In this document: piece by piece, positions 29,364 to 44,300 of the stretch | Position numbering within the stretch: position 1 is the first letter of the stretch | How the letters are laid out: each line of letters starts with the position of its first letter | DNA from: Gavia stellata | Lineage: Eukaryota; Chordata; Aves; Gaviiformes; Gaviidae | DNA length: 64,000 nucleotides | Reading direction: 5' to 3' | Assembly: GCF_030936135.1 (NCBI RefSeq) | Contig: NC_082603.1 | Span: 35,134,329-35,198,328, forward strand | Notes under the pieces: model-generated | Told to the model about the DNA's origin: nothing | What the model saw: only the letters and a program-made list of their open reading frames with translations | The model's database searches: none | Made by a program: the position numbers and the translations under genes

Positions 29364-32300
29364 TTAATATCTTAGGCTACGAAATCTTGGTTTTCTTAGG
29401 CTAAGCATCGGTTGTTTGATGGTAGGTTTGTTCTCAAACAGCATTGCTTCATTTTCTGTGGTTGGAAATCTGTTCTGGTAGATGAGAGGGTACTCCTTCT
29501 GAAACTAGAAAACACAAAAGCAAAAATTCAAATAGAATAGCGGACTCCACCAAAAACTCCAGCTGTGCAGGGCTTGCACATGAATCACCTTGTAAGGATG
29601 CGTATCAGCTGGAAGAGCAAGGCTATCAACACATTAAGTAACTCTGCTGTGACACTTGACCAAAGCTGTAGCCCTTTGTGCTTAGGAGGTCACAGCTGAT
29701 AAACAACCAGTCAAATAGAAATTCTGTCAGGCATTTCCTCTTCTGTTGAAGTGAGAAAAGCTTCTAATTGCATTTTATTCCCAAGGATTTTTAGCTGTTG
29801 TGACTGAATAGCGCTGTGAGCAAACACCGCACTGTTCTAACCGCCTGGATCTCCATTTGCAACGACAGTCTGCAGTCGCTCACCACGTTGTTTGTCAGCT
29901 AGTAGCAATGCTGCGTGGTGTTTGGACAGCATGACCAGGACAGCACGGCCAGCTTTCCAGCCCCAAAGCAAGGCATGGTAGCCAGCCACGTGAAGCCACG
30001 CTGTCCAGCCAGCACTGGTATCTGTTCTCTTCATACTTGGAAAGCTGTCTTTCAAGAATCACAGTAATGGAATGTTTTACCTCAACGGAATTAAGATTCA
30101 GCAGATTTTGAAGGTATTCTCTCAGGAAAGCTTACTACTTAACCAAGGGAGTTATTTTTCAATTCCTGCAGATATACAACTAAACAAAAGTGTCTGCCTT
30201 CAGAGACATATTTTTGCCATTTTGCCTGTTTCCTGTGGAAGGCCTCAGGAAGGAATGAATAATGGTAAACACATCTGTGAGCCAGCCAAAGCTTTCTGCT
30301 GATTGATTCAACCTACGGAAAATGACATCATTTGTAACTTCTGCTGTTGGTACGAGTTGGACCTAACCCCCTAGTAAGTGCCATGTATTTGGCTTTCCCC
30401 AATTCAAGGTATCAAAACTGAGTAATTGCTCCAAAAAGCTGCTATTTATCACGCCACTAGCTATCCCAGCACCAATGGCAAGACTATAATGATACAGCTC
30501 TGTGAATTTTAAAAATAAACTTTGCTAACACGCAGCCCTTACAGTACAAGCTGCTTCTGGACTTTGGTGGGAGCTCATCAAATATTTAAGTAGGTACTTC
30601 AAGTTTTACTATTAGAGGATTTTAGCTTACGTCCTTCCTACCCGCTTCACCTGCTTAAAGTGCTGCTGGGTGTCACTTCTTACAGCTTGCTTACTCCAAG
30701 TTTTAATTGACTGTAATTAACTACCCTTCTTTACATGCAGGAAGTTTTAATGAACTGGAACAGAAGTCCAGCCTTCACTTTTACAGGACTGGGAAGTTTT
30801 CACAACACATGAAAGTCAGTGTTGCAGAAGTTGGGGGTAGGGCACCAAAGAGAAAGAAATGTGCTTGCTCTGAAAAGCTGCTTTTTCAAATTTCAGTCAC
30901 AAGACTCACTTAGGAGATTCTAGGACAAGCACACTAGTATTCAATTGGTCAGAAATACTTGCCAAAGGTTTTCCGAAAAAAGAAAAAACCCTCCAGTATT
31001 AAATCCTGCCAGAAATGCTGTATTTTAGCTTTAGTATTAGGCAATATGTTAGCAGCCATAGAAGTGCCAGATAACCTTGAGCAATATACCGGTTACAAAA
31101 CACAAAGCTAAGTCCTCAGAAAAGAATGTTTCAGAACTGTGAACAGATAGAGCTTGACCTTTTAAAGCAAAAAATCACTGCTTTTATCACCTACTGATTT
31201 TAAGCCCACCTATGGCACTTTAAGGGTAACTTGTATAGCCAGTGCACCACAAGAAACCACGCTATAATTTCATCACGTATTATTTAATAGAGAGCAGTAT
31301 CTCAGAATGACTTTATACTGGTTTTAAACCACCATTTGCACACCACTGCTGCCAGACAGTATCAAATGCTGTATTAGACGCTGTCTTTAAAATCCCAATC
31401 AGAGCAGGCGATCAAAAACCATTCAACAGCTCTCTTCCACACAAGAAGCATTTCTCTCTCTACAGTCTGCTCTTGTTCTGTACCAAGGCCTAGTGACCGA
31501 GAGCCTTCCCTCACAAAGGTGTTTTCAGAAGAAGATGTAATATCCACCAAGTTTCTTACCTGTTTTAACTTTTTCTTTTTGTCTTTCACAGACAAGTTTT
31601 TATCTTTGATAATGCTCTCTAAGAGCTCTGCCACTGCAGCTTGAGAGGTCAAAACCTTCTGTTCTTCAAACTCCTGAGGAGTTATTTGTTTGCAGTATGA
31701 ATAGGTTGGCAATATGGCACAAATTTCTTCCCTTGGGTATTTGCACTGAAACAAGAGTTGAAGAAGGGGTCTGCGTATACTGAAATGATTATGCATTATT
31801 TCAGTAAGAAGGTACCTAACAAACATCCAAGCCTACTAACTTACAGCAACATCACAAGTTGCAAAACTTTATAACGTAGCTAGTATCTATGAGCTCACCA
31901 ACACTTTAATAAAAGTTTGCATTCAAAATATAGTGGTTTTATTTGCAGTTTTCCCATCCCACCTTCAGAAGTAACAAATCCTCTGCAATTAGCAAACGAA
32001 CTTAAACTTCTATCATGCCACCAACCTGAGTCATCTTCATGTACTCTAAGTGATCTCGCACTGCAACCTGCAGGTAAGTTGGTACTTTAAATATTTCTTG
32101 TTGATGGTCCATTAGAAATGAAACTAATCGTGTAGAAAGTAGCTCATCGAGATCTACTTCTTCTGCACAGCATAGCACGCATCGAGAAAAAGTCTGTATC
32201 ATCTAGAAGTGTTTAGCAGATCATTAGTACGTGAAGTTGAGGGATTTGCCTTCTTTCCAGTCTACACAGTGGCACAATGAATTCTCCAATACCAACTTTC

Positions 32301-35300
32301 ATCGCAATCTCTCTTGCCTGCACCACTGGTCAAGAGAGGAGGAAAACTGATTATAATCTTTTCCTCATCTGAAATGAAGTAACTTCTTTTAACATTAGAC
32401 TTCTACTTTTTTTCTAATTGAACAGTACTTTCAATTAAGAAATACATATTTTAAAGATGTAATAATAAGTCTTCCCCTGTAGAAAAGCGTACATCTTCAA
32501 TTAGCCATCTTGAGACAAGCGAGATGATAAAAAAACCCCCGCAGAGCCAACCTAACCAAGATCTAATGCACACCAAGATCCAGTTTTAAATAGCTTTAAA
32601 AAACCCGTTTTTTACAGCTTTCATATTTCCACCTTTTAGTGGGCTTATTTTAAATTAGCATGTGCAGGTACTTTGTTTTACCTAACCTTGTTTGACAAAA
32701 GTCTTCAGTCATTCCAATGAAAGCTTGAATTCAGACCTTGAAGCTAGTCTTTAAACTCACTAGGCAGTCAATTTACTTCTTTGGAACTGTTTGTGTCATA
32801 ACTTCACATACACAAATGTCTAGCCCAAGAAAGGTTTTCTACAGACACTTTGCCAACACCTTTTAAAGTTAAATAGCAGTTAGGTGAGAAATCAGACTAA
32901 ACAATAATTTGCATTATTTTAAGAAATTATTTCCCTTCTCCTCCTGAAGTAAACAAAAGCAACACCAATATTTGAAATACATTAGGATGGAGACAAGAAA
33001 GCGCTTGCTTCAAGTCAGATTTTTGTAAATATTCTGGAGATGAATAATCTGCCCGTTAATCACTATTTAATTGCAATGAGACAAGAACCTCAAGTACAGA
33101 ATACTGCTAGTATTCTCAGCATTACTTCAGCCACGTTCTTAAAACAATAAATATGCTGCATTTATGAGTCTCTTACCAAAGAACGCGTTCCCATCGCGTC
33201 ATGCAGTCGTGGCATATCAACATTTTCACTGATCCGAGAGATCATACGCATTAGGAGCTGAATCTTTCTACGATTTGGTGGTGGAAGCAACAAACAACAT
33301 ATCTGTAGTGCTTCAACAGCAATTCTTTCTAAATGAGGCTGAAGGAGATCTACAAGTTAATTGTAAACACAGCTGTCATCAAGATTCGTACCAAGTTTCA
33401 GGATATTTTTATCTCAGTACAAGAAATTTCATTTTTGTCAATGACGATAATCTATGTTTCATAGAAATAAGCTGTAACACAGTAGATAATGTTATGTAGC
33501 CTTTTTTGGTGTGGTCGTCTTCAACTTGCTTCATTATGATAAACTGCTGGTACAATTAAGACCATAATAAAATTAAGAAATGACACTAATGTTCTTCTGG
33601 GCTCGCCGGTTCAAAGACAGGGAGCTGCTGGAGAGGGGACAGCAAAGGGCTACAAAGATGATTAGGGGACTGGAACATCTTTCTTATGAGGACAGGCTGA
33701 GGGACTTGGGTCTTGTTAGTCTGGAGAAGAGAAGACTGAGGGGGATCTTATCAATGCTTATCAATACCTAAGGGGTGGGTGCCAGCAGGATGGGGCCAGT
33801 CTTTTTTCAGTGGTGCCCAGTGACAGGATGAGAGGTGATGGGCACAAACCTGGTCATAGGTCGTTCCACCTAAACATGAGGAGGAACTTCCTCACTTTGA
33901 GGGTGGCAGAGCACTGGAACAGGCTGCCCAGAGAGGTTGTGGAGTCTCCTTCTCTGGAGATACTCAAAACTCGCCTGGACACATTCCTGTGTGATCTGCT
34001 CTAGGTGAACCTGCTCTAGCAGGGGGGTTGGACTAAATGATCTCCAGAGGTCCCTTCCAGCCCCTTTCATTCTGTGATTCCCAAAAGTATTTCTAGAAAA
34101 TTGTTTCAAAGACCAGAAAAGATATCTCCTCCAACAGGCAGGTCTGTGCTAATTCCCTGCCTCACTCTTAGACAGTGTCTAGGTCAGAATTACTTATCAC
34201 TTACCTGAGCAGAAAGGTGAATTACTGACGCATCAAGTTTAAGACTCCAATGATACTACACGCTACTATTTGTTAGTGGAGGTATGAAAGGCTACCTTTA
34301 GACAGTGCAATTTAGCAACCAGAAATTTTTTTTAAAACCCACAGATCATGTTATATGCATATCAAAAAACCTAGCAACAGTGCCAAAGATTAAGGAAGCA
34401 GAGATTAGTTAGTCAACACAATAAGCCAATACAACATGCTTTAGAAAGCCATCTTACTTTGCGTGCCAGTCAACATATAAGAAGAGTGAGTGAAAGAGTA
34501 TTCTGAGAGTTCTATGGTACTTTTGCAGAGTCTCTTTTTGACGGTGATGTCAGAAACCTCAGTCCTGATGTCCACTGAAGAAGCCACACCAGAGGTATTT
34601 GGTTTTCCTTGCCCACAAAGCTGAGACCTTGGCTTTACTGTGATTTCAGCAACTGGTATATTAACACTAGCACAACTTCTGGAGTTCCTCTTGCCAAGTA
34701 AACTCAGAGACCTGCATATTTGTTTCGACCCGTGATTTTCAGTAAACAGCTCTTTATCCTGAAGAATTGAGGCAGACGCTCTCTTGATACCATGGGTTTG
34801 GTTTTGACGTGTGTTATCAAAACCAAGCTCCAATACAGAATTAGCTTTATGCTGAAATGGTAGTGATTGTTTTCCATTTCTTGTGCCCAGGATGGTGTTC
34901 ACATCGCTTTGCCTGAGGGAATCAGATTCTCCTTTATTACATACACTTGAAGTAGTATCTCCAATTCTTTCTAAAGAGTAACATCTTGTCCTAAATTTTA
35001 GAGGTGGATCTTGTTCATTCCTGAAACCTGCAAGATTTTGACAACTTCCTCCTATTAGATTATCAGCACTGCCTTGTTTACAAGTCAGTTCATATTGCTG
35101 CAATTTCTTTGCACATAGTTTTTTAATAGTTAGCTCTTCTGAAGAAAACTTCCTGGAAGCTTCATATTCTTTCTTTTTTTTGTCAGGCTCTTTGCAAAGT
35201 AGGCTTAGAAGAAGACATTCAGTTGACTTGAAAGAGTTCAAGTGAAGAATTTTTGAAGGTTGTGGGTCACATTTCTCATCTTGGACAGAATGTTTTCCAC

Positions 35301-38300
35301 TGCATATATCTGGAATTGTGATGTAGCCACACATAACTATCAGAAAATGAAATATAAATTAAGATGCAAGTGGTATGAAAATGAACAAGTTCAGAAAGAA
35401 ATAAAGTTGCTAACTGAACAGAGAAGACAACAAATATAAGACGCTAATTTATAGTTGACTCAGTTAGTAAAATTAAGAAAAAATTAGCTCAGTCCAAAAG
35501 CAATCTAACATGATAACTGCAACCAACATGCAAGAATAAAGAAAGTTAACACACTGCAATAGTGAGGAACAGAGAGGAACAAGCACATATTTTTATATTA
35601 TGGTTATGGCATGTTTAGAATGTTAGCTCAGACAGCAATTTATATAGGATACTATGAGACAGAACTGCATTTCAATTAATATTGTAATACAGAATGATAG
35701 CATTGATGATCTTCCTCAGATTCAAGCTGCCATACAAATTAGGGGGTCAAGGTCTACTTTGAATTACTGACTTGTTCCCCAGTTGATATAAACTTATAGC
35801 TTGCACTAATTATTTCTAAATTCATACATACCTAAAATATTAACAAAAAGTTCATAGTATTCAAAAGTAAGTAATGGTTCAGGGAGACTGAGAAAGTAAT
35901 CAGCAACCGTTCTGAATACATCCCGTTCAAACCCACTGTAAGTTGGTTGGCTCATGTCATTATTTCTAGGCCCTAAAAAGAGGTGAAGAAAGAAAATTCA
36001 CAAAAAACTTTTTCACAATTCCATTATAAGAGAAATTTTTAAAAATAAACATAAGTTTATTCTTGCAGAAATGACTGTTTCAAAGAGAAGAATCATGTCA
36101 GCAATATACAAATATTTTGTTTAGTTCAGCACTGTGCCATTTGTAAGCAAAAACAGCGTAAAATATTCTATGTAGCCACTGAGGAGTTGTGCTCAGTTTC
36201 AACAAGCCGTTCCATGCCAAGAAAATAAATGAAAACTCATTTATGACCTTTATCGGTTCCTCAGCAAAATAATAACAAACTCTTAGTATTTTCCTTCATT
36301 TCCAAACTACAGTAATCCCAGTTCTCCCATGGGGAGCTCTAGCTTCTAGCTTAAGAACAAACTCATCCTATAACCAACCTGGAAGAACGTGCAAGCTGAG
36401 AAGCCAGCCAACATGTACACGTTGCTTTGCGCATAGGCCAAACAGAGGTGGTCAGTGGCTTGTCTTTGTGGGGACCTCCTCTTTTCAAATGGTTCACCAA
36501 GAGAAAGTTTTGCTCACCACTACTCCCATGGTGAATCACAGCTACACACGACTAATTTTCTTCAGAAGTAGACAAATGAGCAATCCAATAATCTAAGAGA
36601 TGAGGGGACCGAGTGTTCCCTCAGTGAGTTTGCAGACGACATCACATTGGGTGGGAGGGTTGATCTGCTGAAGAGTAGGAAGGCTCTGCAGAGGGATCTG
36701 GACAGGCTGGATCAATGGGCTGAGGCCAATTGTATGAGGTTCAACAAGGCCAAGTGCCGGGTCCTGCACTTGGGTCACAAGAACCCCATGCAACACTACA
36801 GGCTTGGGGACGAGTGGCTGGAAAGCTGCCCAGCAGAAAAGGACCTGGGGGGTGTTGATCAACAGCTGGCTGAAGATGAGCCGGCAGTGTGCCCAGGTGG
36901 CCAAGAAGGCCAACAGCATCCTGGCCTGTATCAGAAATGGTGTGGGCAGCAGGAGCAGGGAGGGGATCGTGCCTCTACTCGGCGCTGGTGAGGCCGCACC
37001 TCAAAAGCTGTGTTCAGTTTTGGGCCCCTCACTCCAAGAAGGACACTGAGGTGCTGGAGCGTGTCCAGAGAAGGGCGACGGAGCTGGTGAGGGGTCTGGA
37101 GCACAAGTCTGATGAGGAGCGGCTGAGGGAGCTGGGGTTGTTCAGTCTGGAGGAGAGGAGGCTGAGGGGAGACCTCATCGCTCTCTACAACTCCCTGAAA
37201 AGGGGTTGTGGGGAGGTGGGTGTTGGTCTCTTCTCCCAAGTGATAGGACAGGAGGAGATGGCCTCAAGTTGTGCCAGGGGAGGTTCAGGCTGGATATTAG
37301 GAGAAATGTCTTCCCTGAGAGAGTGGTGAAGCACTGGAGCAGGCTGCCCAGGGAGGTGGTGGAGTCCCCATCCCTGGAGGTGTTCAAGGAAGGTGTGGAC
37401 GTGGCACTGCGGGACATGGTTTAGTGGGCATGGTGGGGTTGGGTTGGTGGTTGGACTTGATGATCTGACAGGTCTCTTCCAACCTTAATGATTCTGTGAG
37501 GTCTGTTTAATAAACCTTGCCATGTTGCTACAGACAAGAAAGGGAATGAGTGAAAGTGGTCCTGGTATGAATAAAATTTGATATTGCGTAAATCTTTTAA
37601 CCCTAATGTTATCATACTCCACTGAACTCCTACAAATGAAATAAGCTACCTTACAAAGCCAAGTCTAATGAATTAGGAGATGGCAGTTTTAATTACACAT
37701 AAAACCAGGGAAAATTTAACTTTTGATATGACCAAACTTTATAATCATAATCACATTATCACACACTACACTAAAAATATAGTGGACCAGTATTCCCCCT
37801 ACCAGTGTAAGTATTTTTAGTTTTCACTGTGCAAAGTTATTACTGCCTTAATCATTTGGTTACAGTATAGCTAGCAGATGCAGAGATAAAATCTCCACTT
37901 GAACTAATTAAATCAAATTAGAAATTGAGAATTCAAAAAACCAGAAAGCTTGCTTGCAGTTTTCGTCTCGTGAATACAAAGACCTATTAGTTCTAAATAC
38001 AGGACTGATGTGGGAATTAAGGTATTGAAACGCTCAAAGACGAGTGCTCAGCTCTATTCTCCACTTTGGTTTAAATCCACTCACCAAGCTCTTCCCTGTC
38101 CTGCTTTTCCTAATAGCACTCTTCATGTAAGAGGCTCTGTGTATTTGGGAATGCAGTTGAAGGAAAAGGGTCATTTTCACAAGAGTGTGTGCTGCAAACT
38201 GAACTTCTGAAGCCACATTAACCCTGCACGAACCCCTACCACAGTTCCACTGAGCAGCTACAGATATGCACAGATGTGTAAACACACACCATCCAACCAC

Positions 38301-41300
38301 GTTATAGCTAGTATAGCTCTGAGGAGAGCTAATGAAGGAGATTGCCAGGAATAGGGGCAAGAGTTAAACAGCAGGGCAGGCACACATACAAAAAGAACTC
38401 CTCATCTCCCATTTCATTTGAGAGGCACTCATCTAACTCTAGCATGCCCTGTTAGCCATTTAAAGAGGCAGTTTTATAAGAAAAGAAAAAAAAAAAACAA
38501 AAAAGTCAGTCTGTCAGTCTAATTGTCCTCTGCTTCTCCAGAATCTTTTCAAAGCCTGCTTCGTAAAGATGCAAAGCTTACACAATCGCGATCTGTATGT
38601 GTTTGTAACACAATTTCAAACACATCTGACAAATGAAGCTTAAAGACAGTTAGATTCTGTGAAGTTTCACAAAAATCCATGGCACTGTAAAGGAGAAAAA
38701 TTATTAGTACCACACAGGTCTGCTACAGCACATGCTGAAGAACAAAACCACTCCTTTATTAGCAAGGGAATCCACAACAGACTGAGCCATTAGAAACTGA
38801 ACTTCATTAGGTTCACTGTGAAAGTACTTTTTTTTTTCCCCCTCAATGTGTGAAAACCTGTGTTAATTGTATTACTCCACAGTAAATACTTTCCCAGTAG
38901 TTCCAAGGCAGCTGCTCAAGTACACATAACACTGACGCCTTAGGTAACTGATTCTTCTTTTCTGAAGTTTAAGATTTGACATCATGCCTTTCTAAATTTT
39001 ACATTAAGCAAATACACAGAGAAAACAAAACAGAAGCACTAAGTTTTCTGTAAGCTATAACCACTTTCAGTTTTGTGGCTTGGTATTTCATACTTTAATA
39101 CCAAAACAAGGGATGACTGCAGACTGACTCTCAGCCTGCAGACAATGAAGGTTCAGTTGGCACAAAACATGTTTACCAGCTAAAATATCTGACTTTAAAA
39201 TTCCATCTCATCTACTATGCAGTGAAGCATAAGACATTGAAGACCTTCATTCTCCACAGCTGAACTGTAACTATAAAAGGTGTCTTACAGGGTTTTATGG
39301 ATAAGTTTTTTCTGAAGACAGTTTGGAGAAAAAGGTGGGGAAGGAGATAAGGAGGTACCAGAGGAGCTATACTCCAAGTCCAGGATCCAGGAACACATGA
39401 GCAGAACTCTTCCTTCTGTTGTCATGACAAATTTAGTAGACTATAAAGCTGACTGTAGAAGCATGCTTTTATCTCAAACCCTTTGCAAAATTTTGTTTGA
39501 TTTCTTCTAAGACAAAAGAAAAACTAACTGGTTTTCTGTGAATTGGCCTCCCCAGTTTAATATGAAATGTCGGAACTGTTTTAGTCCAGCTCAAAGCCAG
39601 TAACTGGAAAAGGAAAGTCCCTTTGCTTCTGGAAGACTGCATTAGAAGAAACCACACACAGGTTTTGCCCAAGCACTTCAGTTTTCTCCCTGCCTGACTC
39701 TTTGTTAATAGGAATTATTTCTGTAAAAAAAATAAACAAAAAACAGTCCCTAACTTTTTCATGGCCTTGGACAGCACGCTTCCACTGAAAGCTTACAGAG
39801 TTTAGTTAATTCTCCTTTACATTTCATGGACTAAGGAACACTGAAGCCTCCCTTCTTCCACTAATTTAATCTGTTCATGCTGCCAAAAATTCATATACAG
39901 AATTAGATAATGCAGCCTAAAAAGCAGGATAACCAGCTAGACTACTAAAGGACTGATATCTTGATTACCTGAAATATAACATCTTTAACACATGTTAACT
40001 CTTTTAGGTTACATTTCTGTGCAATAATTTGATATGGATTGCTGTCATTGCTTCTTAGTATATCAATTTGAATTTCCAAAACAAAACATCACAATTCATC
40101 TTAACATGCAAGTATATTTCACTTTCAACTCTCAAAATAGGTTTCTGGAACTTAAAAGCTATTCAGTGACTTACAGTATGCGAGGCATTTCATAGCTGAC
40201 AACACCCAGTGAGGGAGGTCTTCTAAAATAAACAAACAAGTACATTATTTGTACATTAAGTCCAAAGACTGAATAACCAACACAAATAGTGGCACACATG
40301 TATTAAATAATACCTTAAATACAAGAGATCAAATTTAAAACGGATTTTAAATATTGCTACATGTGTAATTTAAAAGTGAATGCCATATACCTACAAAACC
40401 TTCTAGACAAATACACTGAACTGTAACTTGAGAAAAAAGCGTAAAAGACAGACTACGAAACATATTACTTTATTATTTACTGTTTGTTGTAATTACACCA
40501 TACAGAATCTTTCTTTAAGCAAAATCAGAAAAAAAAAAAGTGTCTTACCCGATTTGTTCTGCAAAATAACAACACCATGTTTGCTCGTGTTAGTCATGTT
40601 GTATATGACATACTCAGGAACTATCTGTGTTGGCTGCAAAACTTCTTCCAAAGAGGGGAGGCCTAAAATGGTTTGCAAACTGGGGGGAAGAAAAGAGCAG
40701 ATGTTGTCTAAAAGGTTTGCTAGTAATGAATGAAAACAAGTTCTTTCCATATCTATTCAAACACCAGTTACTTGATAAGCTAGTTTGCTGTTTAATAAAT
40801 TCTCACTTCCAGAAGGACCATTTGAAGACACACTTCTTCCAGCGACAAACACCAAAAACCAGTAAGAAAGAGTATCTATGGTACTTAAATACACTTCAAC
40901 ACCAGCAATAGTAAGTTTCAATGAATTTCTTAAATACAACAATCCAACATTAATAATTATATTAGAAAACATACGTAAACAATAGTTAGTAAAAAATATT
41001 AAACTTAAAACACGATTTAAAAAAATTCAAAAAAATTTGCAAGCCAAAAGCTTGATGGGGCCATTACATACCCAAAGCACATAGGCAAGAAGGTACTTTT
41101 TACAATGCATTACTTACTGTATTATAATGATATTTCTCCAAGTTTCTTGCACATATTCCTGGCTTATTTCCTTCCTATGCAGTGTGTCTTCCTTGTTTTC
41201 CTCTATTATACCTGGGTTTGTTTTTTCTAAATTTTCCTGAAAATGAGTGGTTTATACCGTAAGATAAACAAGCCTGTTAAGATAATTCAAAATCAAGTAA

Positions 41301-44300
41301 AAATTGTTCTCAAAAATACAGGGCATTCTGCAGGACATTAAATTCCAAACCACGATCCAGGGAGTAACCTTAACAGTCTCAGCACTGAAATGTAAGCATA
41401 CCCAACTAAAAAGCAAAAAAAGAACACTATGAAAAAAGACCTAATCAACTCACAAGTCAGCAATTTAAAAGACAGAAACACATAAAATCCAAATGTATCA
41501 GTAGGTGAAGTATTCTCCTTCAGGATCACAATCTACATTCAGAAAGTATGCACACACACGCAAATCTCAAAAGAATAAAGGGCCAAACACTCACATTCAG
41601 TATTTTTCAAAAAGTAAGCAGAACAGTTAAATAATTTGTGCCTTTTACTTGTCCTAAATGAAAAAAATATATTAAGTTTCAACAAGAACATATCGTCCAG
41701 ATCATCTCTAGAACTCCACCTTCCAGCCCTCCCAATACTTTAAAATACTGTAGCAGGGATAATTCTGCACTGAAGGAAACAAAACAATCCAGAAGAAAAC
41801 AAAAAACCTCCCATACTGATGACATGAGATGCTCAATTGCTTACACATATATACACAATTAAAACTCTCGGTAATCCCAGATCATACTGATGCAAAATTA
41901 GCCCTATACTGCAATGGTTGGGGGGTCAAATGACCCTTCTTTCTGCTTAGGTAACATGGCTGCATTAATAACGCTTTACCTACCCCCCCCCCCCATTTCC
42001 CCTCCCAACAAACCTATTGTCAGTATGAAGTTTAGAAAACAGCTTCTTGTAGATTTAAGAGCATACTTAATTTCTTCTGTCAAATGCATAATCCCTTTCA
42101 CTTGCTGACAGCATTTCAAAAATGCCATGTTACAGATTTGTTTGAATGTTTATGGGCTATTTAATAAAATTTCTTTTTGTACATGCAAGAAGAGAAACAG
42201 CACATGTCACCAAGACACTTCATTATAAAATATAGCTGCATCTTTCTATTATACCTATATAAATGTTCTATTTCACTATCTAGAAGAACCTACCAATTCA
42301 TTTTTTCATCTAGGAGGGAAGATGACACAACAGAACAGTGTCCCTGAAAATGATTTCTTCTAGGTGTTTTGGGTTTTTTTAAGCATAAAGAAATTACATG
42401 GCAACTACAATTATGTAAGAAACGTAAGTTATTACCAAAGACTGCAGTAACTCATGTTTTTTAAAAGTTCTCCTGGATAAATGTGGCAGTTTAAAAAGTC
42501 TTTCTTTGTCTCTAGAGAAGTTTTCCAAGTTCTCTTTTGGTGGACATGAGCTTGGTAGAGGTTTAACTGGAGATGTTGAAGGAAATCTGTAATGAATAGG
42601 CCAGATGTTAAAATAGATTTAGAATAGATTAAAAATATAAGTCGTCACTTAACCAAAACCATACCCTATCAGTGTGATTCCATAAGATTCTGAAAAGATT
42701 CAGGAAAGGAAGAAGAAAAACGCTGACATTTTCTGTTTAGAACACTGTTTAACATTATCATACTCTAAACTAGCTTTGAGCTACTTTTCTTGATTCCAAA
42801 GTCAAGTTGAAGATACTCAGATATTTATCCAGCACTGAGAGCAGAATTTGAGAAGTGAGGGCTATTAACACCTTTAAATTAAGAACTTAGGAAAGACCGT
42901 TTCCCACTTAGACTTTCTGAAAAATGTACGAGAAGTAAACACAGGACTGGTAGCACAGCACAGAGCTACTACAATAAATTTTCTTTGGCTCCCCTCCAAA
43001 GCACTTGAGCGCAGCACACCTGCCAGTGAAAAACTTGACTAGAGAAAAACCTGGAAACAGCCCTCAGCACACAGGATGTAGGGTCTATGCTGCAAGTCAG
43101 AGGAAAGTAAAACAGTGAGTGGAGTGAAATGGAGCTAATAATTAATTTTTGGCCCAACTGCTCAACCCAAAGCAAGATATTTTTGAGAATCTGAACATTA
43201 ACATTTTTAAATAAAGGTCTCAGCCCAAAAAGCTCTGTTAACTGGTCTTCATTTCAGTACCTGTATAGTGCACTGTTGTCTTCTAAATTTTCAGATCCCC
43301 ATCTCCCTTTTATATCTTCAATTACATGATTCTTGAGAAACTTTCTTAATAACTGAACAGTCTGCTGCCTAGTAACTTCGGGACCAAAGTTACTGTTATT
43401 CCTTAATACTTCATGGAGCCAGTCTACAGCTTCTGACGCCGTGAAACAGCTTCCATGTTTTTTGAAATGTTGCCTGTGTTTCCTTAATGGCATGCCTGCT
43501 CGGAAATATTTCGTAATTTCATTCCACTGCATGGGAAACAAACCAGCAAAGAACGTAGATTAAAGCCTGAAGTTGATCATTGGAAGTTATCGAGTAAACC
43601 AATATTATATTAATAAGTATATAAATGAAATCACAACATTAATATGAACAAATATGGATAGTTATACTAAACAATGTAGTAGTATCAATATAGAAACGTT
43701 AAAATTCAGATTAAAAAGATACATAAACATTTCATTTAGGTTTTTATCTCATTCTTTTATAACTGAAAATAAGGTTGGAGTTTCATGAACACGGCAAGTT
43801 TTATTGACCTGGTCTGCACAGGCCCAGCATTTACATCCACTCAGTTTCCTGAGGCACCGTCAAACCTTCACCTTTGAGGCAGCTCTCGGACACGAGACGA
43901 ATTTTAAAGTATTTTCTTCCTATTTACTCGCACAAAGTTAGATGACACGCTGTGATTAGCAGGCTCCTCTTACTGAGTTGCCACCCAGTTTTCAAGGAGC
44001 AAGGCCGCAGGCCCTTCCTAGGGAGGGCCGCAGGGCGCCTAACGTTGCGTGACAGCGGTCACGGGTGGGGGGGACACAGAGAGCCACCTCCCGTCCCGCA
44101 GCACCCCGCTCCCACGCGTCGCATTCAGGCAGCAGCGAGCGCCGCCACCCCGAAAGCCCAACGGCCACACGCTGCTCCGGGCCCGCCGGAAAGCCGCCTG
44201 ACCGCGGGGGTCCGGGAGGGTTCGTAGTCAGCTGGGCTTTAGGCGTGAGGCGGAGGCCCGGGCTGAGGGGAGGCCCGGGCTGAGGGGAGGCCCGGCCGCC

